In this document: positions 8,360-18,340 of the stretch, in pieces
How the letters are laid out: each line of letters begins with the position of its first letter
Position numbering within the stretch: the first letter of the stretch is position 1
DNA from: Streptococcus mitis
Lineage (GTDB): Bacteria; Bacillota; Bacilli; Lactobacillales; Streptococcaceae
Length of the DNA stretch: 64,000 nucleotides
NCBI RefSeq assembly: GCF_023109105.1
Contig: NZ_JALDTZ010000001.1
Coordinates: forward strand, 120,446-184,445
Direction of reading: 5' to 3'
The notes under the pieces: generated by a model
What the model was told of the DNA's origin: nothing
Database searches by the model: none
Seen by the model: only the letters and a program-made list of their open reading frames with translations
Program-made: the position numbers and the translations under genes

Positions 8360-11300
8360 AGCCTATTCCCTTTTTAACTGAGAAGGAAATTCAAAAATTG
8401 CAAGACGCAGAAGCAAATTCGAGCAAGGAACAAAAGAAAACTGCCGAGCAAATTGAAGCCATCTACACTTCTGGTCAGAATATCCTCGTTTCAGCATCGG
8501 CTGGTTCTGGGAAGACTTTTGTCATGGCAGAGCGCATTCTAGATCAATTAGCGCGTGGAGTGGAAATCAGTCAACTCTTTATCTCAACCTTTACCGTTAA
8601 GGCTGCCACAGAGCTTAAAGAACGTTTGGAGAAAAAAATAAGCCAACAAATCCAAGAAAGTAGCGATGTTGACCTCAAACAACACTTGGGTCGCCAGTTG
8701 GCAGACCTACCCAACGCTGCCATCGGTACCATGGACTCATTTACACAAAAGTTCCTTAGCAAACACGGTTATCTACTTGATGTTGCTCCTAATTTCCGTA
8801 TTTTACAAAACCAGAGCGAGCAACTCCTTCTAAAAAACGAAGTCTTTCATGAGGTCTTTGAAGCCCATTACCAAGGTAAACAGAAAGAGAAGTTTAGTCA
8901 TTTGCTGAAAAATTTTGCAGGGCGTGGCAAGGATGAACGTGGTCTGCGCCAGCAGGTCTATAAAATCTATGACTTTCTCCAATCCACCAGCAATCCTCAG
9001 AAATGGCTGAGTAAATCTTTCCTCAAAGGCTTTGAAAAAGCTGATTTTACCAGTGAAAAAGACAAACTGACCCAACAAATCCAGCAAACCCTTTGGGACT
9101 TGGAAAGTTTCTTCCGTTACCATTTGGATAATGATGCCAAGGAGTTTCCAAAGGCTGCTTATCTAGAAAATGTTCAGTTGATTTTAGATGAAATTGGCTC
9201 CTTAAATCAGGAGTCCGATAGTCAGGCTTATCAAGCAGTGCTTGCGCGTGTTGTCGCCATTTCGAAAGAGAAAAACGGTCGAGCCCTGACTAATGCCAGT
9301 CGTAAGGCTGATTTGAAGCCACTGGCCGATGCCTACAACGAAGAAAGAAAGTCCCAGTTTGCTAAACTAGGACAACTGTCAGACCAGGTAACCATTCTCG
9401 ACTATCAAGAACGTTATCATGGAGACACATGGGAACTAGCTAAAACTTTCCAAACCTTCATGAGTGATTTTGTGGAGGCTTATCGTCAGCGTAAACGTCA
9501 GGAAAATGCCTTTGAATTCGCTGATATCAGCCATTACACCATTGAGATTTTAGAGAATTTCCCGCAAGTTCGTGAGGCTTATCAGGATCGCTTCCACGAA
9601 GTCATGGTCGATGAGTATCAGGATACCAACCACATTCAAGAACGAATGCTGGAATTGTTGTCTAATGGCCACAATCGCTTTATGGTGGGGGATATCAAGC
9701 AGTCCATCTATCGTTTCCGTCAAGCAGACCCGCAGATTTTCAACGAGAAATTCCAACGTTATGCGCAAGATTCCCAAGAAGGCAAGCTAATACTCCTCAA
9801 GGAAAATTTCCGTAGTAGTTCAGAAGTGTTGTCAGCAACCAATGATGTCTTTGAACGCCTTATGGACCAAGAAGTCGGCGAAATCAACTATGACAGCATG
9901 CACAAGCTTGTTTTTGCAAATACCAAACTGACTCCCAATCCAGACAACAAGGCAGAATTTCTCCTCTACGACAAGGACGACACAGGCGAGGAAGAAGATA
10001 ACCAAGCAGACACACAATTAACTGGTGAGATGCGCTTAGTCATCAAGGAGATTCTGAAACTTCATCAAGAAAAAGGTGTTGCCTTTAAAGAAATTGCCCT
10101 TCTGACCTCCAGTCGCAGTCGGAATGACCAGATTCTCCTCGCCCTGTCTGAGTACGGGATTCCTGTCAAAACAGACGGTGAGCAAAATAATTATCTCCAA
10201 TCGCTAGAAGTTCAAGTCATGCTAGACACCCTTCGTGTCATTCACAATCCCCTGCAAGACTATGCCTTAGTTGCCCTTATGAAGTCTCCAATGTTTGGTT
10301 TTGATGAGGACGAGTTAGCACGTTTATCCCTTCAGAAAGCAGAGGATAAAATCCAAGAAAATCTCTATGAGAAACTAGTCAATGCTCAAAAACTGGCAAG
10401 TAGCCAGAAAAACTTGATTCACACAGAGTTAGCTGAAAAACTAAAGCAATTCATGGATATCTTGGCTTCTTGGCGCTTGTATGCCAAGACCCACTCCCTC
10501 TATGACTTGATTTGGAAGATTTACAACGACCGTTTTTATTATGATTATGTTGGGGCTTTGCCAAATGGTCCTGCTAGACAGGCCAATCTCTATGCCCTAG
10601 CTTTGAGAGCTGATCAATTTGAAAAGAGCAATTTCAAGGGTTTGTCGCGTTTTATTGGTATGATTGACCAAGTCTTGGAAGCCCAGCATGATTTGGCAAG
10701 CGTGGCTGTCGCACCGCCAAAAGATGCAGTAGAGCTCATGACCATCCATAAGAGTAAAGGGCTGGAGTTTCCTTACGTCTTTATCCTCAATATGGATCAA
10801 GATTTCAACAAGCAAGACTCTATGTCAGAAGTCATTCTCAGCCGTCAGAATGGTCTTGGTGTCAAATATATTGCCAAGATGGAGACAGGAGCAGTGGAAG
10901 TTCACTATCCTAAAACCATCAAACTCTCCATTCCTAGCCTGACTTATCGGCAGAACGAAGAGGAATTACAGCTGGCAAGCTATTCTGAGCAGATGCGTCT
11001 GCTGTATGTTGCTATGACGCGAGCTGAGAAGAAGCTCTATCTTGTCGGCAAGGGTTCTCGTGAAAAGCTGGAAACCAAGGAATATCCAGCAGCTAAAAAT
11101 GGAAAACTAAACAGCAATACGAGACTGCAAGCAAGGAATTTCCAAGATTGGATGTGGGCTATCAGCAAAGTGTTTGACAAGGACAATCTCAGCTTTAGCT
11201 ATCGTTTTGTTGGTGAAGATCAGCTGACTAGAGAAGCTATCGGAGAGTTGGAAACCAAGAGTCCTCTCCAAGCTAGCTCCCAAGCAGACAACCGCCAGTC

Positions 11301-12006
11301 AGACACCATTAAAGAAGCTCTTGAAATGCTGAAAGAAGTGGAAGTCTATAATACTCTTCACCGCGCAGCCATTGAACTGCCTAGTGTTCAAACCCCAAGC
11401 CAAATCAAGAAATTTTACGAACCTCTTATGGATATGGAAGGTGTTGAGATTGCAGGTCAAGGCCAGTCAGTAGACAAGAAAATTAGCTTTGATTTGCCAA
11501 ATTTTTCAAGCAAAGAAAAGGTGACAGGAGCTGAGATTGGTAGTGCTACCCACGAACTCATGCAGAGAATTGACCTCAGTCAGCAACCAACGCTTGCTAG
11601 CCTGACAGAAACTCTCAGACAAGTTCAAACCAGCACAGCTGTCAGAGACAAGATCAATCTTGCGAAAATTCTTGCATTCTTTGACACAGCGCTCGGTCAG
11701 GAGATTCTAGCGAATACCGACCATCTCTATCGCGAGCAACCTTTCTCCATGCTCAAACGAGACCCAAAGAGTCAGGAAGACTTCGTTGTCCGTGGTATCC
11801 TTGATGGCTATCTGCTTTATGAGGATAAAATCGTTCTGTTCGACTATAAGACAGACCGCTATGATGAACCAAGTCAACTCATAGACCGTTATCGTGGTCA
11901 GTTGGCCCTATACGGAGAGGCTTTATCACGAGCCTATTCGATTGAAAATATTGAAAAATACTTGATCTTACTCGGAAAAGACGAGGTTCAAGTAGTAAAA
12001 GTATAA
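8356..12006 (+). CDS. rexA: RexA subunit of RexAB: UvrD-like helicase/nuclease (AddA-type)
   Basis: A 1216-residue superfamily 1A helicase-nuclease. Walker A is [10 protein letters not shown] (~residues 46-55), motif II is VDEYQDTN, motif III is [11 protein letters not shown], motif V is [10 protein letters not shown], and motif VI is [12 protein letters not shown]. The C-terminal RecB-family nuclease motif is VLFDYKTDR near residue ~1155. It forms the working helicase motor of RexAB and supplies one of its two nuclease centres. The gene starts inside the stop of rexB. A BOX element follows within 10 bases of the stop, and no separate terminator is evident before it. Confidence 0.95.
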   Translation: MKPIPFLTEKEIQKLQDAEANSSKEQKKTAEQIEAIYTSGQNILVSASAGSGKTFVMAERILDQLARGVEISQLFISTFTVKAATELKERLEKKISQQIQESSDVDLKQHLGRQLADLPNAAIGTMDSFTQKFLSKHGYLLDVAPNFRILQNQSEQLLLKNEVFHEVFEAHYQGKQKEKFSHLLKNFAGRGKDERGLRQQVYKIYDFLQSTSNPQKWLSKSFLKGFEKADFTSEKDKLTQQIQQTLWDLESFFRYHLDNDAKEFPKAAYLENVQLILDEIGSLNQESDSQAYQAVLARVVAISKEKNGRALTNASRKADLKPLADAYNEERKSQFAKLGQLSDQVTILDYQERYHGDTWELAKTFQTFMSDFVEAYRQRKRQENAFEFADISHYTIEILENFPQVREAYQDRFHEVMVDEYQDTNHIQERMLELLSNGHNRFMVGDIKQSIYRFRQADPQIFNEKFQRYAQDSQEGKLILLKENFRSSSEVLSATNDVFERLMDQEVGEINYDSMHKLVFANTKLTPNPDNKAEFLLYDKDDTGEEEDNQADTQLTGEMRLVIKEILKLHQEKGVAFKEIALLTSSRSRNDQILLALSEYGIPVKTDGEQNNYLQSLEVQVMLDTLRVIHNPLQDYALVALMKSPMFGFDEDELARLSLQKAEDKIQENLYEKLVNAQKLASSQKNLIHTELAEKLKQFMDILASWRLYAKTHSLYDLIWKIYNDRFYYDYVGALPNGPARQANLYALALRADQFEKSNFKGLSRFIGMIDQVLEAQHDLASVAVAPPKDAVELMTIHKSKGLEFPYVFILNMDQDFNKQDSMSEVILSRQNGLGVKYIAKMETGAVEVHYPKTIKLSIPSLTYRQNEEELQLASYSEQMRLLYVAMTRAEKKLYLVGKGSREKLETKEYPAAKNGKLNSNTRLQARNFQDWMWAISKVFDKDNLSFSYRFVGEDQLTREAIGELETKSPLQASSQADNRQSDTIKEALEMLKEVEVYNTLHRAAIELPSVQTPSQIKKFYEPLMDMEGVEIAGQGQSVDKKISFDLPNFSSKEKVTGAEIGSATHELMQRIDLSQQPTLASLTETLRQVQTSTAVRDKINLAKILAFFDTALGQEILANTDHLYREQPFSMLKRDPKSQEDFVVRGILDGYLLYEDKIVLFDYKTDRYDEPSQLIDRYRGQLALYGEALSRAYSIENIEKYLILLGKDEVQVVKV

Positions 12007-12009
12007 TTC

Positions 12010-12161
12010 ATACTCTTCGAAAATCTCTTCAAACCACGTCAGCTTCACCTTGCCGTAGGTATAGGTAACTAACTTCGTCAGTTTTATCTGCAACCTCAAA
12101 GCAATTCTTTGAGCAACCTGCGGCTAGTTTCCTAGTTTGCTCTTTGATTTTCATTAACTAT
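12010..12161 (+). repeat. BOX element, full boxA-boxB-boxC form
   Basis: It begins ATACTCTTCGAAAATC and holds the boxA core GCCGTAGGTATAGGTAAC. A boxB block follows (AACTTCGTCAGTTTTATCTG, with TTTGAG inverted segments), then boxC (CTGCGGCTAGTTTCCTAG) ending TTTCATTAACTA. This is the longest of the three BOX copies seen and sits between rexA and the next gene. Confidence 0.9.
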
Positions 12162-12176
12162 TAGAAAGGAGACCTC

Positions 12177-13355
12177 ATGACACTTCCAGTTAGAAAATCC
12201 CTGCATGATGCGGTTTTACAGGCTTCAAAAGCTGATACTTGGGAACAAGCTACCAAGGAATGGAATGAAGTTTCCTTGATTTTTAACGGTATCGGCCGTA
12301 GCAATTGTGTCTGTGGAAATGCCATCAAGTACGCCTACGAACTCTTTAACGGTGTTACAGGTCAACGACTCTTTCCTATCGGTAGCGACTGTGTTCGGCA
12401 TTTTCATCGATTAATCCTTGACCAGCAACTGGAAGAGGAAGAAAAACTGCTCAGAAAGGTAGAAAATCTGACCAGAAAAGCCCAGAAAAAGGAAAAAATC
12501 AAGGTTAACAAAAGTGACTTTGACGAGCGTCTTCTCAAATGGCTCTGGGAAAAAGGTGTTTTTAAGCCCAATCGTGGCAATCAGTTCTCACCTGAAAGAG
12601 ACTACCAGCTCTTCCTAGAAGTCTTTCAAGGAGGAAGTTGGACCAAGGCAGAGCCTAAGAAGAAGGCTCGTATGGAGGAAGTTCTTGAAAAATGTATCAA
12701 ACCCTTTTTACTTGGAAAACCAGATGACCAACTCTATCTTGTCAAGCTGGGTAAGGAGAAAATTGACTACGAGCAAGAACTCCGTATCCAGGCAGAGAAA
12801 GAGCGCAAGAAGAGGGATAAAATCGCCAAGCAATATGCAGACAATCTAGTCCTAGCCATGGGACCAGCAGAGCGTGCCTACCAAGATTATTTTGGCTTTA
12901 CAGAGACCCTGACCCAAGAAGAACGCAAGTGGGAGAAAATTCTTTTTGGTAAAAATCGAACAGAACGGGCTATTAAGGCCAAACAATACCAAAAAGAGTT
13001 GGAAAAAGACCAACGAATAGCCAGTCAGGATCCAATTGAAAGAAAGCAGAAGCAGACCTGGCTCCTCAATTCCTATTTTCGTGAGCTTCCTGAAGAAAAA
13101 TCCAGATTTGCTCGGCTCTTATTAGAATATCGAAAAAGTGGAGAAGTGCCCTTTTCAACTGAATACTTATCAGATCATCTGCTCGACTTTTTCTATAAAA
13201 TGAAAGCCTTTGAGTTTGAAATCTCACCAGAACAAGTCCGCGATTTTCTAAAAGAAAGCCTCCAGGCAGAACATCTCTCTTCAGCACAGGAAAGCTGGAT
13301 AGAAGGAATTCTAACAAATTGTATAGTCCCATTTTTATCTCGAATACTCATCTAA
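12177..13355 (+). CDS. Conserved protein of unknown function with an N-terminal cysteine cluster
   Basis: A 392-residue cytoplasmic protein I do not recognise by function. Residues ~40-75 contain NCVCGN and, 25 residues later, GSDCVRHF, a CxC...C arrangement that looks like a small metal-binding or treble-clef unit. The middle (residues ~90-110 and ~200-215) is rich in Lys/Glu and probably helical. There is no signal peptide or membrane segment. AGAAAGGAG lies 5-6 bases before the ATG. By position it matches the hypothetical gene that follows rexA in pneumococcus. In some relatives an IgA1-protease gene follows; here rbgA comes next. Confidence 0.7.
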   Translation: MTLPVRKSLHDAVLQASKADTWEQATKEWNEVSLIFNGIGRSNCVCGNAIKYAYELFNGVTGQRLFPIGSDCVRHFHRLILDQQLEEEEKLLRKVENLTRKAQKKEKIKVNKSDFDERLLKWLWEKGVFKPNRGNQFSPERDYQLFLEVFQGGSWTKAEPKKKARMEEVLEKCIKPFLLGKPDDQLYLVKLGKEKIDYEQELRIQAEKERKKRDKIAKQYADNLVLAMGPAERAYQDYFGFTETLTQEERKWEKILFGKNRTERAIKAKQYQKELEKDQRIASQDPIERKQKQTWLLNSYFRELPEEKSRFARLLLEYRKSGEVPFSTEYLSDHLLDFFYKMKAFEFEISPEQVRDFLKESLQAEHLSSAQESWIEGILTNCIVPFLSRILI

Positions 13356-13543
13356 AACTAAATATATAAGACATAGAATTTTATATAAAGTTAATATACA
13401 AATCAAGTGGATTTAAAATCAGTCTTCCTTAATAAAGCAGCTATTCCAGATAAAAGCTTATGCAAAAAAGAATAATTTATGATAGAATAGAGGATAAGAA
13501 AGAAAACGTTTTTACAATTTTTTCAATCCGAAGGAGATATATT

Positions 13544-14395
13544 ATGGCTACTATTCAATGGTTTCCTGGTCACATGTCTAAAGCTCGTCGACAGGTTCAG
13601 GAAAATTTAAAATTTGTTGATTTTGTAACGATTTTGGTGGATGCACGTTTACCTCTATCTAGTCAAAATCCTATGTTGACCAAGATTGTTGGTGACAAAC
13701 CAAAACTCTTGATTTTAAACAAGGCAGACTTGGCCGATCCAGCAATGACCAAGGAATGGCGCCAATATTTTGAATCACAAGGAATCCAGACGCTGGCTAT
13801 TAACTCCAAAGAGCAAGTAACTGTAAAAGTTGTAACAGATGCGGCCAAGAAGCTCATGGCTGATAAGATTGCTCGCCAGAAAGAACGTGGGATTCAGATT
13901 GAAACCTTGCGTACCATGATTATTGGGATTCCAAATGCTGGTAAATCAACTCTGATGAACCGTTTGGCTGGTAAAAAAATTGCCGTTGTCGGCAACAAAC
14001 CAGGTGTTACCAAGGGACAACAATGGCTCAAAACCAATAAAGACCTGGAAATCTTGGATACACCAGGGATTCTCTGGCCTAAGTTTGAGGATGAAACTGT
14101 TGCGCTTAAGTTGGCCTTGACTGGAGCTATCAAAGACCAGTTGCTTCCTATGGATGAGATAACTATTTTTGGCCTCAATTATTTCAAAGAACATTACCCA
14201 GAAAAGTTGGCTGAACGCTTCAAACAAATGAAAATTGAAGAAGATGCGCCTGTTATTATTATGGATATGACTCGCGCCCTCGGTTTCCGAGATGACTATG
14301 ACCGCTTTTACAGTCTCTTCGTGAAGGAAGTCCGCGATGGCAAACTCGGTAACTATACCTTAGATACATTGGAAGACCTCGATGGCGACGATTAA
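13544..14395 (+). CDS. rbgA: Ribosome biogenesis GTPase RbgA (YlqF), circularly permuted
   Basis: A 283-residue GTPase needed for late assembly of the 50S subunit. The circular permutation is visible: G4 (NKADL, ~residue 60) comes before G1 (GIPNAGKST, ~residues 127-135) and G3 (DTPGI). The C-terminal ANTAR-like RNA-binding region follows. The ATG at 13544 ([11 protein letters not shown]) has AAGGAGA 8 bases upstream; an upstream in-frame ATG lacks a ribosome site and would add 28 unlikely residues. A TAGAAT -10 is at 13483-13488. It overlaps rnhB by 14 bases, so the two are co-translated. Confidence 0.95.
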   Translation: MATIQWFPGHMSKARRQVQENLKFVDFVTILVDARLPLSSQNPMLTKIVGDKPKLLILNKADLADPAMTKEWRQYFESQGIQTLAINSKEQVTVKVVTDAAKKLMADKIARQKERGIQIETLRTMIIGIPNAGKSTLMNRLAGKKIAVVGNKPGVTKGQQWLKTNKDLEILDTPGILWPKFEDETVALKLALTGAIKDQLLPMDEITIFGLNYFKEHYPEKLAERFKQMKIEEDAPVIIMDMTRALGFRDDYDRFYSLFVKEVRDGKLGNYTLDTLEDLDGDD

Positions 14396-15161
14396 AGAAA
14401 TCAAAGAACTCCTTGCAACAGTCAAGGAGTTAGATAGCCCTATTTTTTTAGAGCTTGAAAAGGACAATCGCTCTGGAGTTCAAAAGGAAATCAGCAAGCG
14501 TAAAAAAGCCATTCAGGCTGAATTGGATGAGGAGCTTCGTTTAGAATCTATGCTTTCCTACGAAAAAGAACTATATAAGCAAGGATTGACCTTGATAGCA
14601 GGTGTTGATGAGGTCGGCCGAGGTCCTCTGGCTGGTCCTGTAGTCGCTGCAGCTGTTATTTTACCTCAAAATTGTAAGATTAAAGGCCTCAACGACAGCA
14701 AGAAAATTCCTAAAAAGAAACATCTGGAGATTTTTCAAGCAGTTCAAGACCAAGCCTTGTCAATAGGCATTGGTATCATGGATAATCAGGTCATCGACCA
14801 AGTCAATATCTATGAAGCAACCAAACTAGCCATGCAGGAAGCAATCTCCCAGCTCAGTCCTCAACCAGAGCACCTTTTGATAGATGCCATGAAGTTGGAA
14901 TTACCAATTTCACAAACCTCCATCATCAAAGGGGATGCTAATTCCCTCTCTATTGCAGCAGCTTCCATAGTAGCCAAGGTCACACGTGATGAATTGATGA
15001 AGGAATACGATCAGCAGTTCCCTGGCTATGATTTCGCTGCAAATGCAGGATATGGAACAGCTAAACACCTAGAAGGACTCGAAAAACTAGGAGTTACTCC
15101 AATTCATCGAACCAGCTTTGAACCCGTTAAATCACTGGTTTCAGGAGAAAAAGAAAGTTAA
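14382..15161 (+). CDS. rnhB: Ribonuclease HII
   Basis: A 259-residue enzyme that removes ribonucleotides from DNA-RNA hybrids and misincorporated rNMPs. The catalytic carboxylates are seen in [19 protein letters not shown] (Asp-Glu, ~residues 76-77), a LNDSKKI motif, and LLIDAMKL (third Asp). The ~65-residue N-terminal extension before the catalytic domain is normal for the long Firmicutes form. It overlaps the end of rbgA and is followed 16 bases later by the ClC gene. Confidence 0.95.
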   Translation: MATIKEIKELLATVKELDSPIFLELEKDNRSGVQKEISKRKKAIQAELDEELRLESMLSYEKELYKQGLTLIAGVDEVGRGPLAGPVVAAAVILPQNCKIKGLNDSKKIPKKKHLEIFQAVQDQALSIGIGIMDNQVIDQVNIYEATKLAMQEAISQLSPQPEHLLIDAMKLELPISQTSIIKGDANSLSIAAASIVAKVTRDELMKEYDQQFPGYDFAANAGYGTAKHLEGLEKLGVTPIHRTSFEPVKSLVSGEKES

Positions 15162-15177
15162 GTTAGAAGGAATGATT

Positions 15178-16728
15178 ATGGAGGAACAGTCAGAAACACT
15201 CAGTTCCAAGAAAGAATTTGCCTTTGCCTCGAGCACTATCTTATCCCAAGTTGAACGAGGAATCATCGTCGGCCTCGTCGTTGGAATCATCGTCGGATCC
15301 TTTCGTTTCTTAATCGAAAAAGGATTCCACCTGATACAAGGACTTTATCAAGATCAAGCGCACCTCGTGCGCAATCTTTTTGTACTGGTTTTATTTTACA
15401 TACTCATCTGCTGGCTCAGTGCTAAATTAACTCAATCAGAAAAAGATATCAAAGGCTCAGGAATTCCTCAAGTCGAAGCCGAACTGAAAGGCCTCATGAC
15501 CCTCAACTGGTGGGGCGTTCTTTGGAAAAAATACGTGCTAGGTATTCTTGCTATTGCCAGTGGACTCATGCTGGGGCGTGAAGGGCCAAGTATTCAACTT
15601 GGAGCAGTTGGTGGAAAAGGTATTGCCAAGTGGCTCAAATCCAGTCCAGTAGAGGAACGTTCACTGATTGCCAGTGGTGCTGCAGCAGGATTAGCCGCAG
15701 CATTTAACGCTCCAATTGCAGGTCTTCTCTTTGTAGTAGAAGAAGTCTATCATCACTTTTCTCGATTTTTCTGGGTATCTACTCTAGCAGCCAGTCTCGT
15801 AGCAAACTTTGTCTCACTACTCATATTTGGTCTAACGCCAGTGCTGGATATGCCTGATAATATCCCTCTCATGACTTTAGATCAGTATTGGATATATCTC
15901 GTCATGGGGATTTTTCTAGGACTTTCCGCTTTTCTCTATGAAAAAGCTGTATTAAATGTCGGCAGAGTTTATGATTGGATTGGTCAAAAAATCCGTTTGG
16001 ATAGAGCTTATTATCCAATTCTGGCCTTCATTCTCATCATACCAGTCGGAATTTTCTTACCACAAATTCTCGGTGGTGGAAATCAGCTAGTTCTTTCCCT
16101 AACTGAGCAAGATTTTAGTTTTCAACTTCTATTAGCTTACTTTTTGATTCGCTTTGTTTGGAGTATGATTAGCTATGGAAGTGGCCTTCCAGGTGGAATT
16201 TTCCTACCAATTTTGGCGCTTGGTTCCTTACTTGGTGCCCTAGTTGGTGTTATTTGTGTCAATCTTGGGCTTGTCAGTCAAGAGCAATTCCCTATATTTG
16301 TCATTTTGGGAATGAGTGGCTATTTTGGAGCAATCTCTAAAGCACCCCTGACAGCGATGATTCTTGTGACTGAGATGGTAGGAGATATCCGTAATCTCAT
16401 GCCACTTGGATTAGTAACCTTGGTCGCCTACATCATCATGGATCTACTCAAGGGTGCGCCAGTCTATGAGGCTATGTTGGAAAAAATGCTGCCTGAAGAA
16501 GCATCAGATGAAGGAGAAGTTACCCTCATTGAAATTCCTGTTTCAGACAAAATCGCTGGAAAACAGGTTCATGAACTCAACTTACCACACAACGTTCTTA
16601 TTACAACTCAAGTTCATAATGGTAAAAGTCAAACGGTTAACGGTTCAACCAGAATGTATTTGGGTGATATGATTCACCTAGTTATTCCAAAAAGTGAAAT
16701 TGGGAAAGTGAAAGATTTGTTGTTGTAG
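15178..16728 (+). CDS. ClC-family chloride channel/antiporter with TrkA-C domain
   Basis: A 516-residue membrane protein. Selectivity motifs are GSGIPQVE, GREGPSIQLG (with the gating Glu) and GLPGGIFLP, in the expected order. About ten or more membrane helices fill residues ~35-430. The cytoplasmic tail (~residues 445-516) is a TrkA-C/RCK-C ligand-binding domain (GKQVHELNLP ... YLGDMIHLVIP). The ATG at 15178 is used because AGAAGGA is 8 bases before it; the ATG at 15172 sits too close to that site. It is the last backbone gene before the accessory island and has a clear terminator. Confidence 0.9.
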   Translation: MEEQSETLSSKKEFAFASSTILSQVERGIIVGLVVGIIVGSFRFLIEKGFHLIQGLYQDQAHLVRNLFVLVLFYILICWLSAKLTQSEKDIKGSGIPQVEAELKGLMTLNWWGVLWKKYVLGILAIASGLMLGREGPSIQLGAVGGKGIAKWLKSSPVEERSLIASGAAAGLAAAFNAPIAGLLFVVEEVYHHFSRFFWVSTLAASLVANFVSLLIFGLTPVLDMPDNIPLMTLDQYWIYLVMGIFLGLSAFLYEKAVLNVGRVYDWIGQKIRLDRAYYPILAFILIIPVGIFLPQILGGGNQLVLSLTEQDFSFQLLLAYFLIRFVWSMISYGSGLPGGIFLPILALGSLLGALVGVICVNLGLVSQEQFPIFVILGMSGYFGAISKAPLTAMILVTEMVGDIRNLMPLGLVTLVAYIIMDLLKGAPVYEAMLEKMLPEEASDEGEVTLIEIPVSDKIAGKQVHELNLPHNVLITTQVHNGKSQTVNGSTRMYLGDMIHLVIPKSEIGKVKDLLL

Positions 16729-16811
16729 AAATAGATATTTACATAAATTATATTACGTAAATTGTTAATCTTTAATGAATCATTAAGATGATATACCTAA
16801 TCGTACGAAAA

Positions 16812-16850
16812 ATAACCTCGATTCCTAAATAATGGTATCGAGGTTTTATA
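16812..16850 (+). terminator. Rho-independent terminator after the ClC gene
   Basis: AACCTCGAT (16814-16822) pairs with ATCGAGGTT (16837-16845), followed by TTATATTGT. It marks the end of the conserved backbone on the left of the island. Confidence 0.85.
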
Positions 16851-17317
16851 TTGTATTCTAATAAACTGCAGAAGATTTAAAATTTTTTAAAGTGAATCAA
16901 TCAATGCTAAATCATTAATCATTAATTAAAATTAAACGAATCTATATGGTTTTAGAATTGTATATGGTTTATTTATCCAGTCCTATAAAAACTAAAAGTT
17001 TATGTACAATTGACTAAACAAGACTTAAACCATTGATATAACTGAATTAGAAGCATAAAGTACATTATTTAAAAAGTGTACTTTATTTTTGTTTTGTACA
17101 TTATTTTGGAGTGGTATTTTGTATGTTTTGTAGTACGTAATATTCTCTAATCTAAGAAATTGATTTGTACATTTTTTACTCTAATTGGTGTAGAAGAAGT
17201 GGTGGTTCAATTGTACATTTTATTTAAAATATTTATGGTTATAAGATTAGTATTTGAAGCATAAATAAAGTAGATACAGTGGTATAATAGTGTCAAAAGA
17301 CTTTCAGGAGAAATGAG
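16851..17317. other. AT-rich non-coding left edge of the accessory island
   Basis: About 470 bases with no credible gene. It contains the first copy of the 81-bp repeat (17026-17106), a GTACATTTTTTACTC motif at 17167-17181 that recurs near 41,853, and a TATAAT -10 at 17283-17288 just before the SIR2-like gene. Several short ATTAAT-type repeats occur around 16,890-16,930. Confidence 0.6.
17026..17106 (+). repeat. 81-bp direct repeat, left copy, flanking the SIR2/HEPN cassette
   Basis: It begins TAAACCATTGATA and ends TTGTACATTATTT, and aligns without gaps to 19884-19964 with roughly seven to nine mismatches. Inside is an inverted repeat (ATAAAGTACA ... TGTACTTTAT) followed by a T-rich tract, so it resembles a terminator. 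The two copies bracket the two-gene cassette. Confidence 0.85.
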
Positions 17318-18340
17318 ATGAGATCGCATACAGTTATTCTAGGCGCTGGTGCTACTATTGCAGCAATACCAGATGGTGATAAAAACGGCAAAAGTTCTTC
17401 AGTTATGAATGGATTGCTAAAAAAACTAAATTTAGAAGAAATTCTTGCTGGTGTTGAATTACAGACAAAGAGCGAAAATTTAGAGGATATCTACTCAGAA
17501 TTATTTGAGAGAGAAGAGTGCTCCGAAATAGTTAGAAAGCTAGAAGAAAGACTCTATGATTATTTTGCTTCGTTGGAGTTACCTGATGAACCAACAATTT
17601 ATGATTTTTTAATATTAAGTTTAACTAATAAAGATTGTATAGCTACGTTTAATTGGGACCCTTTACTTATACAGGCTTATATTCGCTGCTCAAAAATTAC
17701 TCTGAACTTGCCAAAAATTCTTTGTTTACATGGGAATGTAGCTGTTGGGTTTTGTGAAGAACATATTGAGTTTGGAGGAGTAGATTGCTACTGCCCAACA
17801 TGTTATAAAAAATTAAATCCAACAAAATTATTGTATCCCGTAAAAAACAAAGACTATTCTTCCGATGGATACATAAATTGGTGTTGGAAAGCATTAGATT
17901 ACTTTGTCGATCATTCATATATGTTAACTATTTTTGGATACAGTGCTCCTAAGAGCGATGTAGATGCTGTTAATTTAATGAAAAAAGCATGGGGAAATAT
18001 TGAAGACCGACCACTTGAAGAAGTTTCCGTAATAGATATTGTAGACGAAGAGACTATGCTAAATACATGGAAAGACTTTATTCATAGCCATCATTATAGG
18101 TATTCAAATTCATTTTTTGATTCTTACTTAGCAAAATTTCCAAGAAGAACTTGTGAAACTGTATTTGCAACATTTTCATTAAATGTTCCTTCTGATGGTA
18201 GTAGAGGTTTTAAAGAGAATTTTAATTGGGACATGATAAAAGAGTTTTTATCTGATATGTTAGTTGAAGAACAGGAAAATAAAGGAAAATCAAATTTAAA
18301 ATCGAAATATTTAGTTTGGGGTGAAGATGTTAACAAATAA
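17318..18340 (+). CDS. SIR2-like domain protein with zinc knuckle (putative defence NADase)
   Basis: A 340-residue soluble protein. Rossmann-type SIR2 marks appear in order: GAGAT at residues 9-13, FNWD at 111-114 (the TFNxD motif), LHGN at 137-140 with the candidate catalytic His138, and FGYSAPKSD at 206-214. Cys146, Cys157, Cys159 and Cys162 form a zinc-knuckle-like insert right after the His, where sirtuins carry their zinc module. SIR2-like proteins of bacterial defence systems deplete NAD+ on phage infection (known for Thoeris, DSR, SIR2-HerA), and that role here is inference. AGGAGA precedes the ATG and a TATAAT is at 17283-17288. The stop overlaps the start of the HEPN gene, so the two act together. 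Confidence 0.75.
   Translation: MRSHTVILGAGATIAAIPDGDKNGKSSSVMNGLLKKLNLEEILAGVELQTKSENLEDIYSELFEREECSEIVRKLEERLYDYFASLELPDEPTIYDFLILSLTNKDCIATFNWDPLLIQAYIRCSKITLNLPKILCLHGNVAVGFCEEHIEFGGVDCYCPTCYKKLNPTKLLYPVKNKDYSSDGYINWCWKALDYFVDHSYMLTIFGYSAPKSDVDAVNLMKKAWGNIEDRPLEEVSVIDIVDEETMLNTWKDFIHSHHYRYSNSFFDSYLAKFPRRTCETVFATFSLNVPSDGSRGFKENFNWDMIKEFLSDMLVEEQENKGKSNLKSKYLVWGEDVNK

Noticed and set aside
13356..13543. IgA1 protease gene expected next to this hypothetical gene in some pneumococci
   Set aside because: Only 188 non-coding bases lie between the two genes, so no protease or remnant is present here; it is an absence, not a feature.
16729..17317. Second dif-like site at the left edge of the island (Xer-dependent integration)
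   Set aside because: No sequence resembling CTTTCCGAAAAACTATAATT was found there; only one dif copy is present in the window.
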